Origin: Trileptium ribeirensis
Lineage: Eukaryota > Nematoda > Enoplea > Enoplida > Thoracostomopsidae
Assembly (NCBI GenBank): GCA_030248225.1
Contig: JASANE010020490.1
Span: 1-64,000, forward strand
Reading direction: 5' to 3'
DNA length: 64,000 bases
Shown: positions 45,801-56,360 of the stretch, piece by piece
Layout: each line of letters opens with the position of its first letter
Position numbering within the stretch: position 1 is the first letter of the stretch
Translations under genes and position numbers: made by a program
The notes under the pieces: model-generated
What the model saw: the letters and a program-made list of their open reading frames with translations, nothing else
The model's database searches: none
What the model was told of the DNA's origin: nothing

Positions 45801-48800
45801 TGTAAATTATACATTCTCATTGTTATTTTTATTGACAGCTAACAATCGTTATCTATTTCGGTTTATGGGCGTTTGAAGGCCTACCGTTGACTCTGCTTGC
45901 ACTCGGTCTAATTGCTCAAGTATTTCATCTAGCTTTGCTTACAACATTCCCTGTGTTCTATTGGCTTTCGCCAAGCTTTATTTGTGCGATAGGTAAGTAC
46001 ATTGAGCTGATTAACGGTAAAATATAGTGCTAGAAGATTCGCTGGGATTGCTGGGAAAAGTATCAGTTTGATACCGTATGTACTGGCTAGGATATGGCGT
46101 TGGAACTGTACGTCTCCGATGCTGTATAGCTCATAGCTACGTCTGGATTTATAAAGTGGACTGTTGGCTGTGGATACGCTATATTTATGCTAGACGAATA
46201 CAAGTCTAAGAAATATGATCTGTTTACTGATTTTGCGTGTTTCTGGAAAAAATTGTTTTGGAATTTTATACTTAATGCTTGCAAATACCTTGGGTATATC
46301 GACGCAAAATCTGTTGTATAAGCTACACAAATGGTCATACCGAAGTTAGATGATAATCCGAGTGGTTAGAACAGGTTTGTGCCCTCGTTGTTTTGGATTT
46401 GGCAATACAACACAGTTTATACCACATTTTTCTTTTGATCAATGAATTTGCGACTGCAACACATTTCGATATATATAACTTGTTTGTAATATTATCAGCA
46501 TTATGACGTGTTAAATTTATCTGTTAGCTATGCAGTAATATAACTTAACATTGCTTTTTTCTCTACCGAATAGCCTTTTCGATGATATTTTTCACTGCTT
46601 TATATATAAATAAATATATATTAATTGTTTAATATGATGATTGTATATGTTTTTGCATTGAGGCTCCAAATCATATTTTGCGAAGAGCGCCACCACCAAA
46701 TTTTGCAAACTGTTGTCAAAAACAGCTTTTTTCGTTGGGCTTCCAACATTGTGAGTTTTTACGTTCAAGGTAAAGTCGTAATCGTACCAGCATCACAAGC
46801 GCTGGTAGTATGAATTTTCTTGATAATAGCCACACGTAATATTATCATCCTGGTTTTTGTATAATCCTTGTGCTGCTGGTATATTGCTTGAGAGTGTCTC
46901 GTTCATTTTCTACGCATACCATTTGTTTTGAATTTCAGTGTTGTTTGTATTGAATAATTATTTCGCCTTCGAGTATTTTTCGTCTGAATATCACAGTTTC
47001 TCTGAGGTATGTATATATTTTTAATTTGGCTATGATTTTAAACTAATTTTATTCTCTAAATTAGTATTTCTTATCGATCGCATTGTTAACCTCAGGTGTT
47101 ATTTTGTAAATCCACTGTATATTTTGAAAAGCACTAAACATAGTACTGTCTATATGTGCCGTTTTTCTAATTGGCCCATCCAATTGGTATGGCGATTTCT
47201 ATTAAACTTGGAAACATTCGCTACGTTAAGCGTGATCGGTCAGAACACATTATCTAAAGTTTTTATCCACCTGTAAACATGGATATTAATTTGTGCATTA
47301 TACGTACAGTCCTTGCCAGAAATGACTGCCGTATTTAAAGCAAGCGAGCCGCGTACGAGTGGCTGACGTGAAATTTCGAAAATATTAAAATAAATTAGCA
47401 ATGAAATTATATTTCAGATTCACGTGCTTTTGAGCGATCCACAGTCGTTTTGTCAAGTTTTTTTTAATATTTTTGGAATTTTGCTATGGAGGGACTCCTG
47501 GGACATTAACCTCGAGCACAAAGGTTGTGACTATTCACACAACAATTATTGTTTCCAGTTTACACAATAAATAGTAACTTTACACAAATATAGACATTAC
47601 GACTGACTAGCTCGTGGTACAGGTTTGTTGAAAATATAGGGTTGTGACCGTTTCACGTACTTTGATCGTCCTAAAGTCTTAATGAGACATTTTGAATCAT
47701 TGAAGTCTTCGTAGATTTATTCATTTAGCAAAAAACTGATTACTTTTCACCTCAGCTTCGATACCTTTTCTGCAAATTAGCTTTAACTCAGGCTGACTTT
47801 TTATTTTACTGAAGGTACAGTATAGTGCTAAATAAAATTAAAATATTGACTACATGTTAATGTAGGCAAGACTGTCATTAGTTGAATCCGGACAGTACCA
47901 TACGATATAGTATGACTTCTTCAAATGGACGACCGTCGCAGGAGCCGACTTTCTCACCAAGAAACAATTTGCCACCCCACCCAAAGCCTCATCATTAACA
48001 TTTTTGTTTTTCTCGCAACAATCATTTTGCTTAAATTTTGTTACAAATATATGCTTTCCGAATTTTTCCAAGCCCCACTGGCAATAACAACACCATATTG
48101 TAGATATTAAGTAGTTTGAAAGTTACCGCATGATTGAATACTTTTATTTACTGAAAATAAGAATTAGCAAGCAATTCTTATTGCATGGGTTATTGCTTCC
48201 CCCACATTGCGTACATATGCTCCAGCATTTTAGTATACCTTGACGAGATTTGGCACTATATGTGGCGTTGATACTGAACTTTACATTAAAGACAAGGTTC
48301 AGGACCAACAACATACGTATGGAGCAGGGAGTAACCGGAATTCTAGTTCTTGGTAATTTTTGCCGGAATCGAAGTTCCGGTTTCATGTCCTTTGGGTATC
48401 TGTGTAACTTATTTTGTAATAAAAGTTATACATTTCCAGATAAAATAAGCCTAACAAGTCAAACCATAGCTGAACCGCTATTCTTGATTCTACTGTATAA
48501 CATAAAAAAGAATATTTCTATATTCTGTGTTATTGCTCGCTGAGATACCTTCGGTTGGCTGTTTTAATTTACTACACACCTTTATCGACCTCTACTAAAC
48601 AGTTCATAAGACACAAATAAATAATGCTAATCGATCAAACATTAGCATATTTATAATTTTAGAAGCACTCCTTAGAACAGGATATTTAACTATGTCGTTA
48701 TTTGAGCTACAGCCTAACGATTTCTGCCTTGTAACTTGCGACAACTATACTGCAAAATGTGTCTAGCAGTACATCTTATACTTGTGAGACCACAACATAA

Positions 48801-51800
48801 AGCTATAGATTTCCAATATTTCACATTGCATATCCCACATTGCTAGCAACAGTAGTTCACTCAGTGCAGGGAACTGGGGCTGAGGCGTGTGCGGCTAGTC
48901 TATATTTGTTGCCTATTTCGATGTTCGAGATTGAGCTTCTTAAGAAAAAAGTGTACCCGAGTATCTCGCAAAGCGAGCGTTGTTTCATCATCAAGTAGGC
49001 ATTTTGTAATGTAACAGATTTTGTGTTTGATGTATATACTACTCTAAAACCTTTGTAATCCTGAACACCTTAAAACCGCAGTACACTAATAGAATCAGTG
49101 GCTGTAATTTTCAGCAGATTAGTGACTCCTTCTCGCAAGCGTAGAAAGGTGGGGCCTACTTGCTAGGTGGAAGCATAGGTGATGTCGAGGAGCTGTCAGT
49201 TCTTGTGACAAATGCCAAATTTCTTGTTAGTGTTTTTTCCGTTAGTCCAGGATACGCGGGACAGTGTTACATGTCTTGGTTGCGAATTTTTTTCGCCAAC
49301 TGGCGGAGCCTAACCTTATGAACTGAGAAGTTTTGAAAACCGCTCGCTTTTGGTTTCGTGGTGCAAGTTGTTCAGACATGGTTACGTCAATGAGAATTTT
49401 TTCTGTTATAATACAGGACTTGTTAATGGTAACCTAAAAACATAACAACTTAGGCTTTAATACTCGAAATTTATAAAATGACAAGATGATAATTTCAAGA
49501 AAACAATTTTTACTTTCTAGGAACCTAGTGCTTTCCGAGCTGGCTGTTTTCGACATAAATACAATTGCATTAATGGTATCCAGCAGGCGAACTCCTACGG
49601 GAAAATTTACAGCCACATCTAACAACCAACGTACAGCTAATCATTGAAAATTGACAAAATTTCAACAACAAAATCATCGTTTTTGGTAAAATAACCATAT
49701 GCCCATTATTCACCTTTATTAATACTTCTTTTAATTTTACGTTATTGATAAGACCAGGTTCCGGTTCTGACAAAAAATCGAAATTATGGTCCCGGATAAT
49801 TTCGGTTTCGGTTACTCACTGATATTGCCCGCTCAGCTGATTTCTCATTGCCATAGAATGTTCTATTGACCATTCTAAAACTTCGTTGCGGGCATCGCAA
49901 AGCAACTTAATAGTTTCAATACAGAGAATGATAAATTTAAAGCTTAGTGTTGCTTATGAATATGTCAGAAGTGCACATTTGCTGTCAGTATTAATGCAAA
50001 TAGTTTCGTTGTTGCAGCATTATTTGATGAGGGACTGGGCTAACGCAAGAACATATTATAGCTTACAATTCAGACTTAAATAATGATGTTAGGCTGCCTA
50101 AATTATTCTAAACTAGATGGCTGAATGAGAGCCGTACTTCGGTACCTCGCCAGTCATGTATATCTATACGGGAAACCCATCCGTGTAACAATGTTGATAG
50201 AATAGACAGATGCCGTGCTATGCTGGAGCCAGTCTGCCGTATGGTGGTAGTTGTTCTGGGGCATAGGTCACCATGCTATTTGAACATAATGTAACTGGGT
50301 TTACTGAGCGTAGGTATGGTTTGAGCCATTATGACTTATTTTCGTATGATCGATACGTTCTTCATCAATAGTCCACAACTATATGTATTTTTTATCTGGG
50401 GTTGCTTAAGATGGCTTTTTCAGGAATTGTTGTTTCAGTAAGTTGGCGGTATTCCAAGTAAGGTGCGTTAGTTAGCGCCGTTCATATAACTTCTGTAATT
50501 ATATTACATATTATTATACGCTAGATATAGCCTCAGCAACTTTAAACGTAAAATATAAACCTAACCAGTAAGCCTAAGATTTTCTGTTTGGTTTTTAGGT
50601 ATACCCGAGGCAGTACCCTTGTACGTCGCACAATTTCATTTAACTGTAGTTTATTAGCTGTAAGCCTGCTCAACGGATTATGGCATATCGGAATGAAGAA
50701 TTTTATGAGCTGCCATAGAAATAGCAGAAACAATATGTGATATAATATATGATGTAGAAGAAAAGTACGACAAAATTAAGCTGAGCCGGTTGAAATACTA
50801 ACGTAGACTCTTTTGAAATCTTATTTCATATTTTTAAACATCGGTGAAAGATATCTTTTGTACTATAATATCTGACTACCAGCAACGTCTCTACATAAAC
50901 ATGTTATGAAATAAGAACCACCGTTTGGATAAAAAGTAGATCATACCAGTTTTAGCCACATTCAGTATAAACGCAATACTGTGTAATTTTTTTATAAATT
51001 TAGATGATATCGTTCTATTTGCTGTGTATTTGGCTCGTTCCACTGCTATTTTTCGTATCACTTTCAGCGAATGATTTTGCGCTACCGACACATACAGACG
51101 CCTTACACCATGGTAAGCGATCGTTTCGAATACATACCTACCTACCGTTGAACAGATCCTGTGCATTTGTTTACAAACTTTGAACAAACTATTCGATAGA
51201 TCGCTGGACCGGATTTACTGTGTTCGGTTTTTGGTTTTTTCAAAATTTGTTCAGTAGGTCAAAACAACGATTGTTCTTAAAACTATTTTCACTAAGCAAC
51301 ATATGGTAGTTTTATGATGTCACTGGATCAGGGTTTGCAGGGTTGACGACTTAGTTCCCATAAGTACATGGCTTAAACGATATGCTTGTTACCATCAGTC
51401 GAACGAGAATTCTAGTTTCGCAAGGTGTATGGGGTTATAAAGAATCTAAGAATTTAGCGCTGGCTTCTCTAAATCAAAGATGAAGCTGCACATGATAAAA
51501 CACGAATTAGCGTTTGTTCATGGTTTTGCATGGATGCATAGACCGGCATGATTGGTACTATGTGACATGTCAATTAAACAGCAATGTCGAGGTGTTTATT
51601 TGAAATACGCTTTGATAAGTATATATTTATCACTGATTGATGCTCATAGAGGATTATTCCTCCTGACGCGTTGGACCGCTCTCTCCATCCCCCCACGGCG
51701 GCACCGCAGGCGCCCAAATTTTTGGCGGCGGCACATCACCTTCCCTGAGGACCCGGCTACTGAGCCGGGGGCCTCAGATATTGAACATCTATGATATTGA

Positions 51801-51952
51801 TATATATTGTTTTAGCCGAATCGGACGTTGTATTGCACTACTTTGCAGCTCGAAAGCCAACCAAATCTAGCCTTCTGATGTTTTTCAACCGTGTAAAAGA
51901 AAATCTCGCAGCTCCGATAGGAAGCGGCCGACATTCAGGCAAATTTTCGTGA
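36809..51952 (+). CDS. TEX261: TEX261 (Erv26/SVP26 family), last five coding exons
   Basis: This multi-pass membrane protein of the ER and early Golgi belongs to the family of yeast Svp26/Erv26, a COPII cargo adaptor for type II membrane proteins. Five exons (36809-36888, 45839-45992, 46939-47006, 51004-51112, 51816-51952) join in matching phase and give 181 complete residues plus a split first codon. They match the human protein from memory over its whole length after the first transmembrane segment: SGLYYIAELVEEY, LLTTFPVFYWLSPSFI, NNYFAFEYFSSEYHSFSE, LVPLLFFVSLSANDFALPT and DVVLHYFAARKPTKSSLL. The introns are about 8.95, 0.95, 4.0 and 0.7 kb and all are GT-AG. The family is usually about 190-200 residues; the N-terminal ~25 residues are missing from what I can see. 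No frameshift or stop interrupts the exons, so the gene looks functional. Confidence 0.88.
36953..37282 (+). mobile_element. hAT-like MITE copy A, 330 bp
   Basis: The ends are inverted repeats: CAGGGCTCTCCAAATT at the left, and the reverse complement of the right end CTGGGCTCTCCATTC. TAAAA flanks both sides (36948-36952 and 37283-37287). The body is AT-rich with GC-rich ends and no ORF of interest. It shares internal blocks (AAATTTGATCAAA, GATTTTTAACC, TTTCAGCGAATGGAGAGCCC) with the copy at 52087. It lies in the first visible TEX261 intron, 64 bp after the splice donor. Confidence 0.85.
37360..37607 (+). mobile_element. truncated copy of the same MITE (copy C)
   Basis: It shares GTAAATTATGTCAA, GCGTATCCGACA, TTTTTAATCA-type and GCAAAATTTTCAGC blocks with copies A and B and ends in TTGAGAGCCCAG. 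The left inverted repeat is missing. It directly follows copy A. Confidence 0.75.
37608..40295. other. TEX261 intron, mixed composition
   Basis: No gene is recognised. 37840-38500 is GC-richer and probably derives from a transposon (open frames there are unassigned; AATAAAACAC at 38479). A small hairpin CGGTTG...CAACCG occurs at about 39677. Confidence 0.4.
40296..40968 (+). repeat. satellite, 4 units of about 161-173 bp
   Basis: The marker TCGGGTTT recurs at 40296, 40469, 40641, 40803 and 40964, usually preceded by AAGGCC. Each unit carries a GAAGAA-CTGC block and a TTCCTGGAG or TTCCTAGAG block. The open frames 40288-40650 and 40777-40986 run through it and reflect the repeat. It lies in a TEX261 intron. 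Confidence 0.88.
40990..41642. other. TEX261 intron, nothing recognised
   Basis: Unassigned sequence with GC-richer patches; no gene or repeat was recognised. Confidence 0.4.
41643..41792. repeat. foldback, ~24-bp imperfect inverted repeat
   Basis: GTTAGTATGGACAGGGGAGG... (41643-41668) is nearly the inverse of 41769-41792 (CTACACCTCCCTGTCCATAC...), with about 100 bases between. A single such pair could be the core of a small foldback transposon or a stem-loop. No target duplication was found. Confidence 0.6.
41793..44166. other. TEX261 intron, nothing coding recognised
   Basis: Includes AT-rich parts (42100-42500), a C/G-rich patch (43090-43340) and a perfect 8-bp hairpin CGTGACGG/CCGTCACG at 43822-43841. 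Open frames at 42857-43114 and 43916-44161 have no family. Confidence 0.4.
44167..44531 (+). repeat. four dispersed copies of a CTTTTATGGCC motif
   Basis: GGCGCTTTTATGGCCTG is at 44167 and 44256. Shorter forms (GTGCCTTTATGGCC, GCCTTTATGGC) are at 44447 and 44521. The spacing is irregular (about 89, 190 and 74). The intervening DNA is rich in CA and ATATAT steps. Confidence 0.6.
44540..45189. other. TEX261 intron, AT-rich
   Basis: Many ATATAT tracts; no gene was recognised. Confidence 0.4.
45190..45452 (+). repeat. minisatellite, 6 units of about 45 bp
   Basis: Units start ATGTTG(A/G/T)CCAT at 45190, 45238, 45283, 45328, 45364 and 45408 with lengths 48, 45, 45, 36, 44 and ~45. Each contains TGTGG(A/T)CA(G/A)GATT or a close variant. 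Because 45 is a multiple of three, an open frame (45132-45407) runs through, but it lies inside a TEX261 intron and is not expected to be coding. Confidence 0.88.
45453..45838. other. end of the large TEX261 intron
   Basis: C-rich patch around 45600-45700, then AT-rich DNA up to the acceptor. Nothing coding. Confidence 0.5.
45839..45992 (+). CDS. TEX261: TEX261 exon B (two membrane segments)
   Basis: Acceptor TTTTTATTGACAG, donor GATAG|GTAAGT. It codes for LTIVIYFGLWAFEGLPLTL, then LGLIAQVFHLALLTTFPVF and YWLSPSFICAI. This fits the second and third hydrophobic segments and the QTFPF/SPNF motif of the family. Length is 154 bp, phase 0 in and phase 1 out. Confidence 0.92.
45993..46938. other. 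TEX261 intron between exons B and C
   Basis: AT-rich; the ORFs at 46087-46338 and 46625-46813 have no recognised family. Confidence 0.6.
46939..47006 (+). CDS. TEX261: TEX261 exon C (NNYFAFEYF)
   Basis: Acceptor TTGAATTTCAG, donor TCTGAG|GTATGT. It codes for VLFVLNNYFAFEYFSSEYH and SFSE, matching the conserved NHYxAFxxF...Y-x-F-S-E block. Length is 68 bp, phase 1 in and phase 0 out. Confidence 0.92.
47007..51003. other. TEX261 intron between exons C and D
   Basis: About 4 kb without a recognisable transposon ORF or repeat array. Short ORFs (48144-48543 on both strands, 49434-49773 minus) are unassigned. Confidence 0.6.
51004..51112 (+). CDS. TEX261: TEX261 exon D (last membrane segment)
   Basis: Acceptor TTATAAATTTAG, donor CATG|GTAAGC. 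It codes for MISFYLLCIWLVPLLFFVSL and SANDFALPTHTDALHH, the final membrane segment and the FVSLSA-x-x-x-x-LP motif. Length is 109 bp, phase 0 in and phase 1 out. Confidence 0.93.
51113..51815. other. TEX261 intron between exons D and E
   Basis: Contains a GC-rich patch at 51665-51775 with a CCCGGCTACTGAGCCGGG hairpin. The patch resembles transposon DNA but cannot be assigned. Confidence 0.6.
51816..51952 (+). CDS. TEX261: TEX261 exon E (cytosolic tail and stop)
   Basis: Acceptor TATATTGTTTTAG. It codes for AESDVVLHYFAARKPTKSS, then LLMFFNRVKENLAAPIGSGR and HSGKFS before TGA at 51950-51952. The tail aligns with the DVVSNYF...F-x-x-x-K-E region of the human protein. No perfect AATAAA was seen in the ~130 bp before the downstream MITE. 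Confidence 0.9.
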
Positions 51953-52086
51953 AAAATTGCGTAGTACCTGCTTGGACTATAAACAATCAATAATCTGTGA
52001 TTGTGATGCTGTGAACTTACTTCGTGGGTCAGTGGAACAGCTGACATTACTGAGGTACACAATGCAATTCAGTACGCTGTAGTACA

Positions 52087-52478
52087 CTGGGCTCTCCAAA
52101 TTGGGGGCGGGGTACCCCTGGCATTTTTAGGTGCCCCGTGAAAAACGGTGTGCCCTCGGCTCGTGCCCCCTAATAAAATTTGGAGCTTCTCCCGGGTCAA
52201 CGCCTCATGGTAAATTTTTTGCCGCTAACCGTACCCCTAAGTGATATGAAATTTGATCAAACTTTGTACTAAAATTCCGTTTTCAAAATAAAAGTTTCGT
52301 AAATTATGTCAACATTTCTATCAGAATCACTTTTTCGGTCCACCAAAAGCGGTTTGGAAGCGTTTCCGACATGATTTTTAACCAGTTTCTTTTGATAAAA
52401 TGGGCGCCTCCTTTTTCCGAACCCGGGTCAGCCCCAGTTCTTCCCCCGGGCAAAATTTTCAGCGAATGGAGAGCCCTG
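52087..52478 (+). mobile_element. hAT-like MITE copy B, 392 bp
   Basis: The left end is CTGGGCTCTCCAAATTGGGG; the reverse complement of the right end is CAGGGCTCTCCATTCGCTG. GTACA flanks both sides (52082-52086 and 52479-52483). It matches copy A in order along its length but carries extra sequence near the left end. It lies 134 bp after the TEX261 stop, so it may sit in or near the 3' UTR. Confidence 0.85.
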
Positions 52479-52487
52479 GTACAGATA

Positions 52488-52606
52488 CAGTACTCGCCAC
52501 AACTGGTTGTCTCTTTACAAAAGAGCGAGAGTCGGGCGGACAACCAGTAAATTTCTGAGTTAAATTGTATTTTTTACGAGCGAGCAGCGGCCAGTTGTGG
52601 CGACTG
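52488..52606. mobile_element. 119-bp foldback element
   Basis: CAGTACTCGCCACAACTGG at the left and the inverse of CCAGTTGTGGCGACTG at the right share 12 exact bases (CGCCACAACTGG) plus a CAGT end. A second inner pair (GGTTGTC / GACAACC) lies nearer the left. It starts nine bases after MITE copy B. No target duplication is certain. Confidence 0.6.
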
Positions 52607-55600
52607 CCTTGCTACTTTTGCGGGACAAATTAATTATTGCTATTGAATGTGTTGGATGCTTATTTATAACCGGTCGGATCATGTCTATGTATGGATAACA
52701 TCAGTGATTGCTGTATGGATCGTAGCCGGCATACATCAGACTAGTTACGAATGTCTACGATTCTGGTCCGAGAAATACCTTTTGCTGGTTTGATAATTTT
52801 AGATAGCGGTGTATAGGTGGATCAATTGAGCGCAGCTACACTTACAACTGTCTTAATGTTGAAAATAATAATTATTTCAAACAAAAAATCACAAAATATG
52901 ATTAAAAATGAGTTAGTATGTATTGCGATTTTTTAGTAGTTATTAATGCTAGATTTTTTTGAATGGCGTGTCATACATTTGTTAATTTTTCCTAATAATT
53001 TGGTTTGATTTTTTTGAAATGCTGTCTCCATTTCTGGTGAGGATAATAATCTAAATTTTAGCCTGAATAATTTAGAAAAGTTATATAATGGAGAAAGCAA
53101 AATTTACATTGCTGCTGGCCATTGTTTTTATTGAAGAAGTTCAGGCATTGCAAATACTAAAATATGGTTATGCAACCTAAGGACACGACTATGGTGAAAA
53201 TTTGAGCCACACTAGTTACACCAGTGCGGCGTTACAAACTGAAAGAGCGTATTCATATTTCATGCGCTCCGATTAAATTTGTACGCTTATTGTTTATTGA
53301 GTGTTCACATTGCATCTTGTCCGATAGAGGAGCATACACGATGTTATGGAATCCGCATCGGGTTATGTGGTGTGAAAAAATACGTAGTACATTATGGGAT
53401 ATACAGTAGGTGCAGAATATTTAGTCGTACTGTATCTGGTACCATGTGTGACAACAAATCTGATCTAACCAGGCGCCATGTGAATACGGCCTAACAGGCA
53501 CACCTACAATGATTCGTCTCAAAATGTAGGTTTTATATTCGTTATTAGCTTGTGGAATGCGCTTCTATAACCGTAGCGTCGTTGTGGATACATCACATAA
53601 GATGTCCGATTGCTTAAACTTTCTAGATAAATTGATTCCATGTCATGGACGATAACAGAGGCATGGACATACTCAGAAAATTATGTTGTTCACCCCTACT
53701 CACCAATCAGGTCAATGTTGATTTACAATAGCAAACCTTAAACCTGTACATACGTACTTGCGAATATATAAACATCTTTACTAGAAGTCGGAAATCAATT
53801 CATTTCAGCAAAATGCTACAGTAAATTTCGTTAATTTCTATGTAGTATTTAAAATTACCGGACTATTATCCACGTAATCAGTAGGTACAATAATCTACAT
53901 TTATATTTTTTGAAATTTGGATGAGATTTTACCCAAGTTACGTAACGAACACCGCGGCCATAAATTAATTCGTAGTTAAAAAAGGATTGCCGTCGTCAAT
54001 TTGGAAGGGCGGGTGGGTAGTTTGAGTTGAGCACTAGAGGTTTTGAAATAGTGTTTTTTTCCAAATTAATGGTTGATATATTGCTGACTTTGGGTAAACT
54101 AAGTGGTCAGTATTTTTGCTTTGTATCGGTTTAGACCGTGTTATTTCAAACAAGTGTGTTATCTGTGATTTATGAGAAATGAGGCTACAAGCTGTGTATA
54201 TAGTATTGGGGTTTTTGCCACATGCTTGCTGTTACCATAGTTCTAGGACTAATCATCATCTTGAAAAACAGCTTATCATACTTATCGCTATATAAAACGT
54301 TATAAAGAAACTTTGTTAGAATGTATATGTTCAGTTTAGGGTAAACTATGTTCTATCACCGAGCGTCTGCAAGTGACACCAGTTTGACAAATCGAACAAA
54401 AAATTCATTCGCAAAGTTGGTTCGTTTTTACGACGTTATTTTTTCACCCAAAGCATGGCTCAAAGAATGGGCCAAGTTACTGGGTCAGCCTCTCTGTTGT
54501 CTATATTATAGGATTTTGAAGAATTTTACATCGATTTTTTACGTAGATGTTTTGTCACCGATTTACCGTTTAATAGGTATAGAAATTCTAGCAGAAGTTT
54601 AACGTACCAACGAATTCGGAGATTGATGTATCTCAGTAATATACGTACTCAGTGCATAAATTTATATTTGTTCGTAAGCTGTGCGGTTCTATAGCAACCA
54701 CTATAGCGAGCTACCGCCAAGTCTATAGTTATCAATATTTCAGCTTTATATGATTTGAGTCTGTAGTAAATGGTGGAGCATATATATACATGTATATATA
54801 TAAAACCTGTATTTATTGTTAGACGTTGTTGGAATTATTTTAAACGAATAAATGCTACGTATAGACATCGCATCTGTTTGAGCGTGTACATTCGTTTTTC
54901 ACACGTTAAAATTACCGCGCTTTCAAAGTTAATCTAAAGTTGAGGAGCATACGCTATGTTAGTGTTGCCGTCGTATTCAGATATACAAAGCATTATTATT
55001 CATATGTATATAATGTGAAATCTCTGACACGTGTGCATATCTTGAGCCGATGCCTAAATCGGGACTGCAGTCATACTTTAAATCGCCGCGTCCCGCTGTT
55101 CTTGAATCTTGAGAATAAAAGGGTTCTCAGCGTCTCGCATGATATCTATTATAGAAGCAGCACAAACTCATTCTAATAGCGCCATACAAATAGATTTGCT
55201 TGTGAGTGCATTTTTCCTTCTATTTGCTTAGTCTGCAAATGGTAAGGAGTGTAGCATATATAATATACTTCACGTCTGACGGTCAGGCACGGGATTTTGT
55301 GTTAAATATTTCTGGAATTCTTGGGCATATATATTCACGAAACATTTGACTGACGTTGAATCTTAACCTGACGCTTGAGTCATGTCAAATGGTTTCCTCC
55401 GGTTTCATGCTGTTCGTCAGTCCTGAGCCTGGATCGACATCCCAAACTCTTATGGCACCACGCTCCGCGATCATAAGAAATTTGTTTGTTCTAATTTCAA
55501 AATTACTGTCATGTAATGGTCTTTGGGTGGTACGCGAATTCCTGGTTGGCGTGCTAAAAGTGATAATGAATATTGACTTTCTAAATATCTGCGTCGCTAC

Positions 55601-55982
55601 GGTGGGCTGGAACCACAGTCTGTGACATATTCGTTAAACTAGGCATACCAGGCAATGAAAAATACTACAGTTACCGGTTTTGCGTTAGGTGCTACTTCTA
55701 ATAAAAGCAATCCATACTGCTCCGAAAATATAATGCATAATAGACGTGGATTTTGGTAAGTTTATTCAAACTTAGGATCATTTTGTTATAACCGTTTCAA
55801 TTACTTTTCTCTCGAAAGTGGGCTGCTGGGCCTTTACGACGACCCTACACAACAGGTATACAAGGACAAATGCCAGCAAGCAACACAATTTGTCACACTG
55901 TTTCTATACAGGTCGAGAATCTGACACTGAGTAGAGCAACAAAGCTGACTACCGATTCAAATATTAGAAATGAATGTACACG
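52607..55982. other. no gene recognised
   Basis: AT-rich. The ORFs at 53224-53494, 54348-54602, 54940-55176 and 55356-55625 do not resemble known families. A perfect 20-bp palindrome TATATATACATGTATATATA is at 54781-54800. Confidence 0.4.
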
Positions 55983-56360
55983 TTAAGCAAGGAGCATGTA
56001 TGCTCCTAATGGGTACACGGGATTAGCACCGACCCCTTGTTTATTACAGGTTGTCCGACTCTCGCTCTCCCGTGGCCTCGAAAAGCGCGGAACCTTCACA
56101 AGTGCCGCATTCCCCGGGCCACCTGTTGACCCCATTGTTTGGCCGAGAGCCGAGGCTCCGACGTACCCTCTCGACAGAAATTGGACCTTGAACATCATAC
56201 AATTAATAGGGGAGAGGTATTTATCCCCGTGCGTCGTCGGACACCACCCCCTTATGCACGAAGCGAGGATCCACATCTTGATTGGTCGCCCGACCATCTG
56301 GGATCTGTCGCAGGCGCTTATTGTAGCATCGACCTCCCTGAAAGTTTGTTGAATTGTTGA
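55983..56360 (+). other. GC-richer open frames, unassigned
   Basis: Two long frames overlap (55996-56352 and 56139-56360), one containing RGEVFIPVRRRTPPPYARSE. The region is richer in G+C than its flanks and may be a degraded gag or pol piece, but no motif settles it. Confidence 0.2.

Noticed and set aside
51665..51794. Arg-rich gypsy pol C-terminus upstream of TEX261 exon E
   Set aside because: Only a composition-like resemblance; no anchoring motif.
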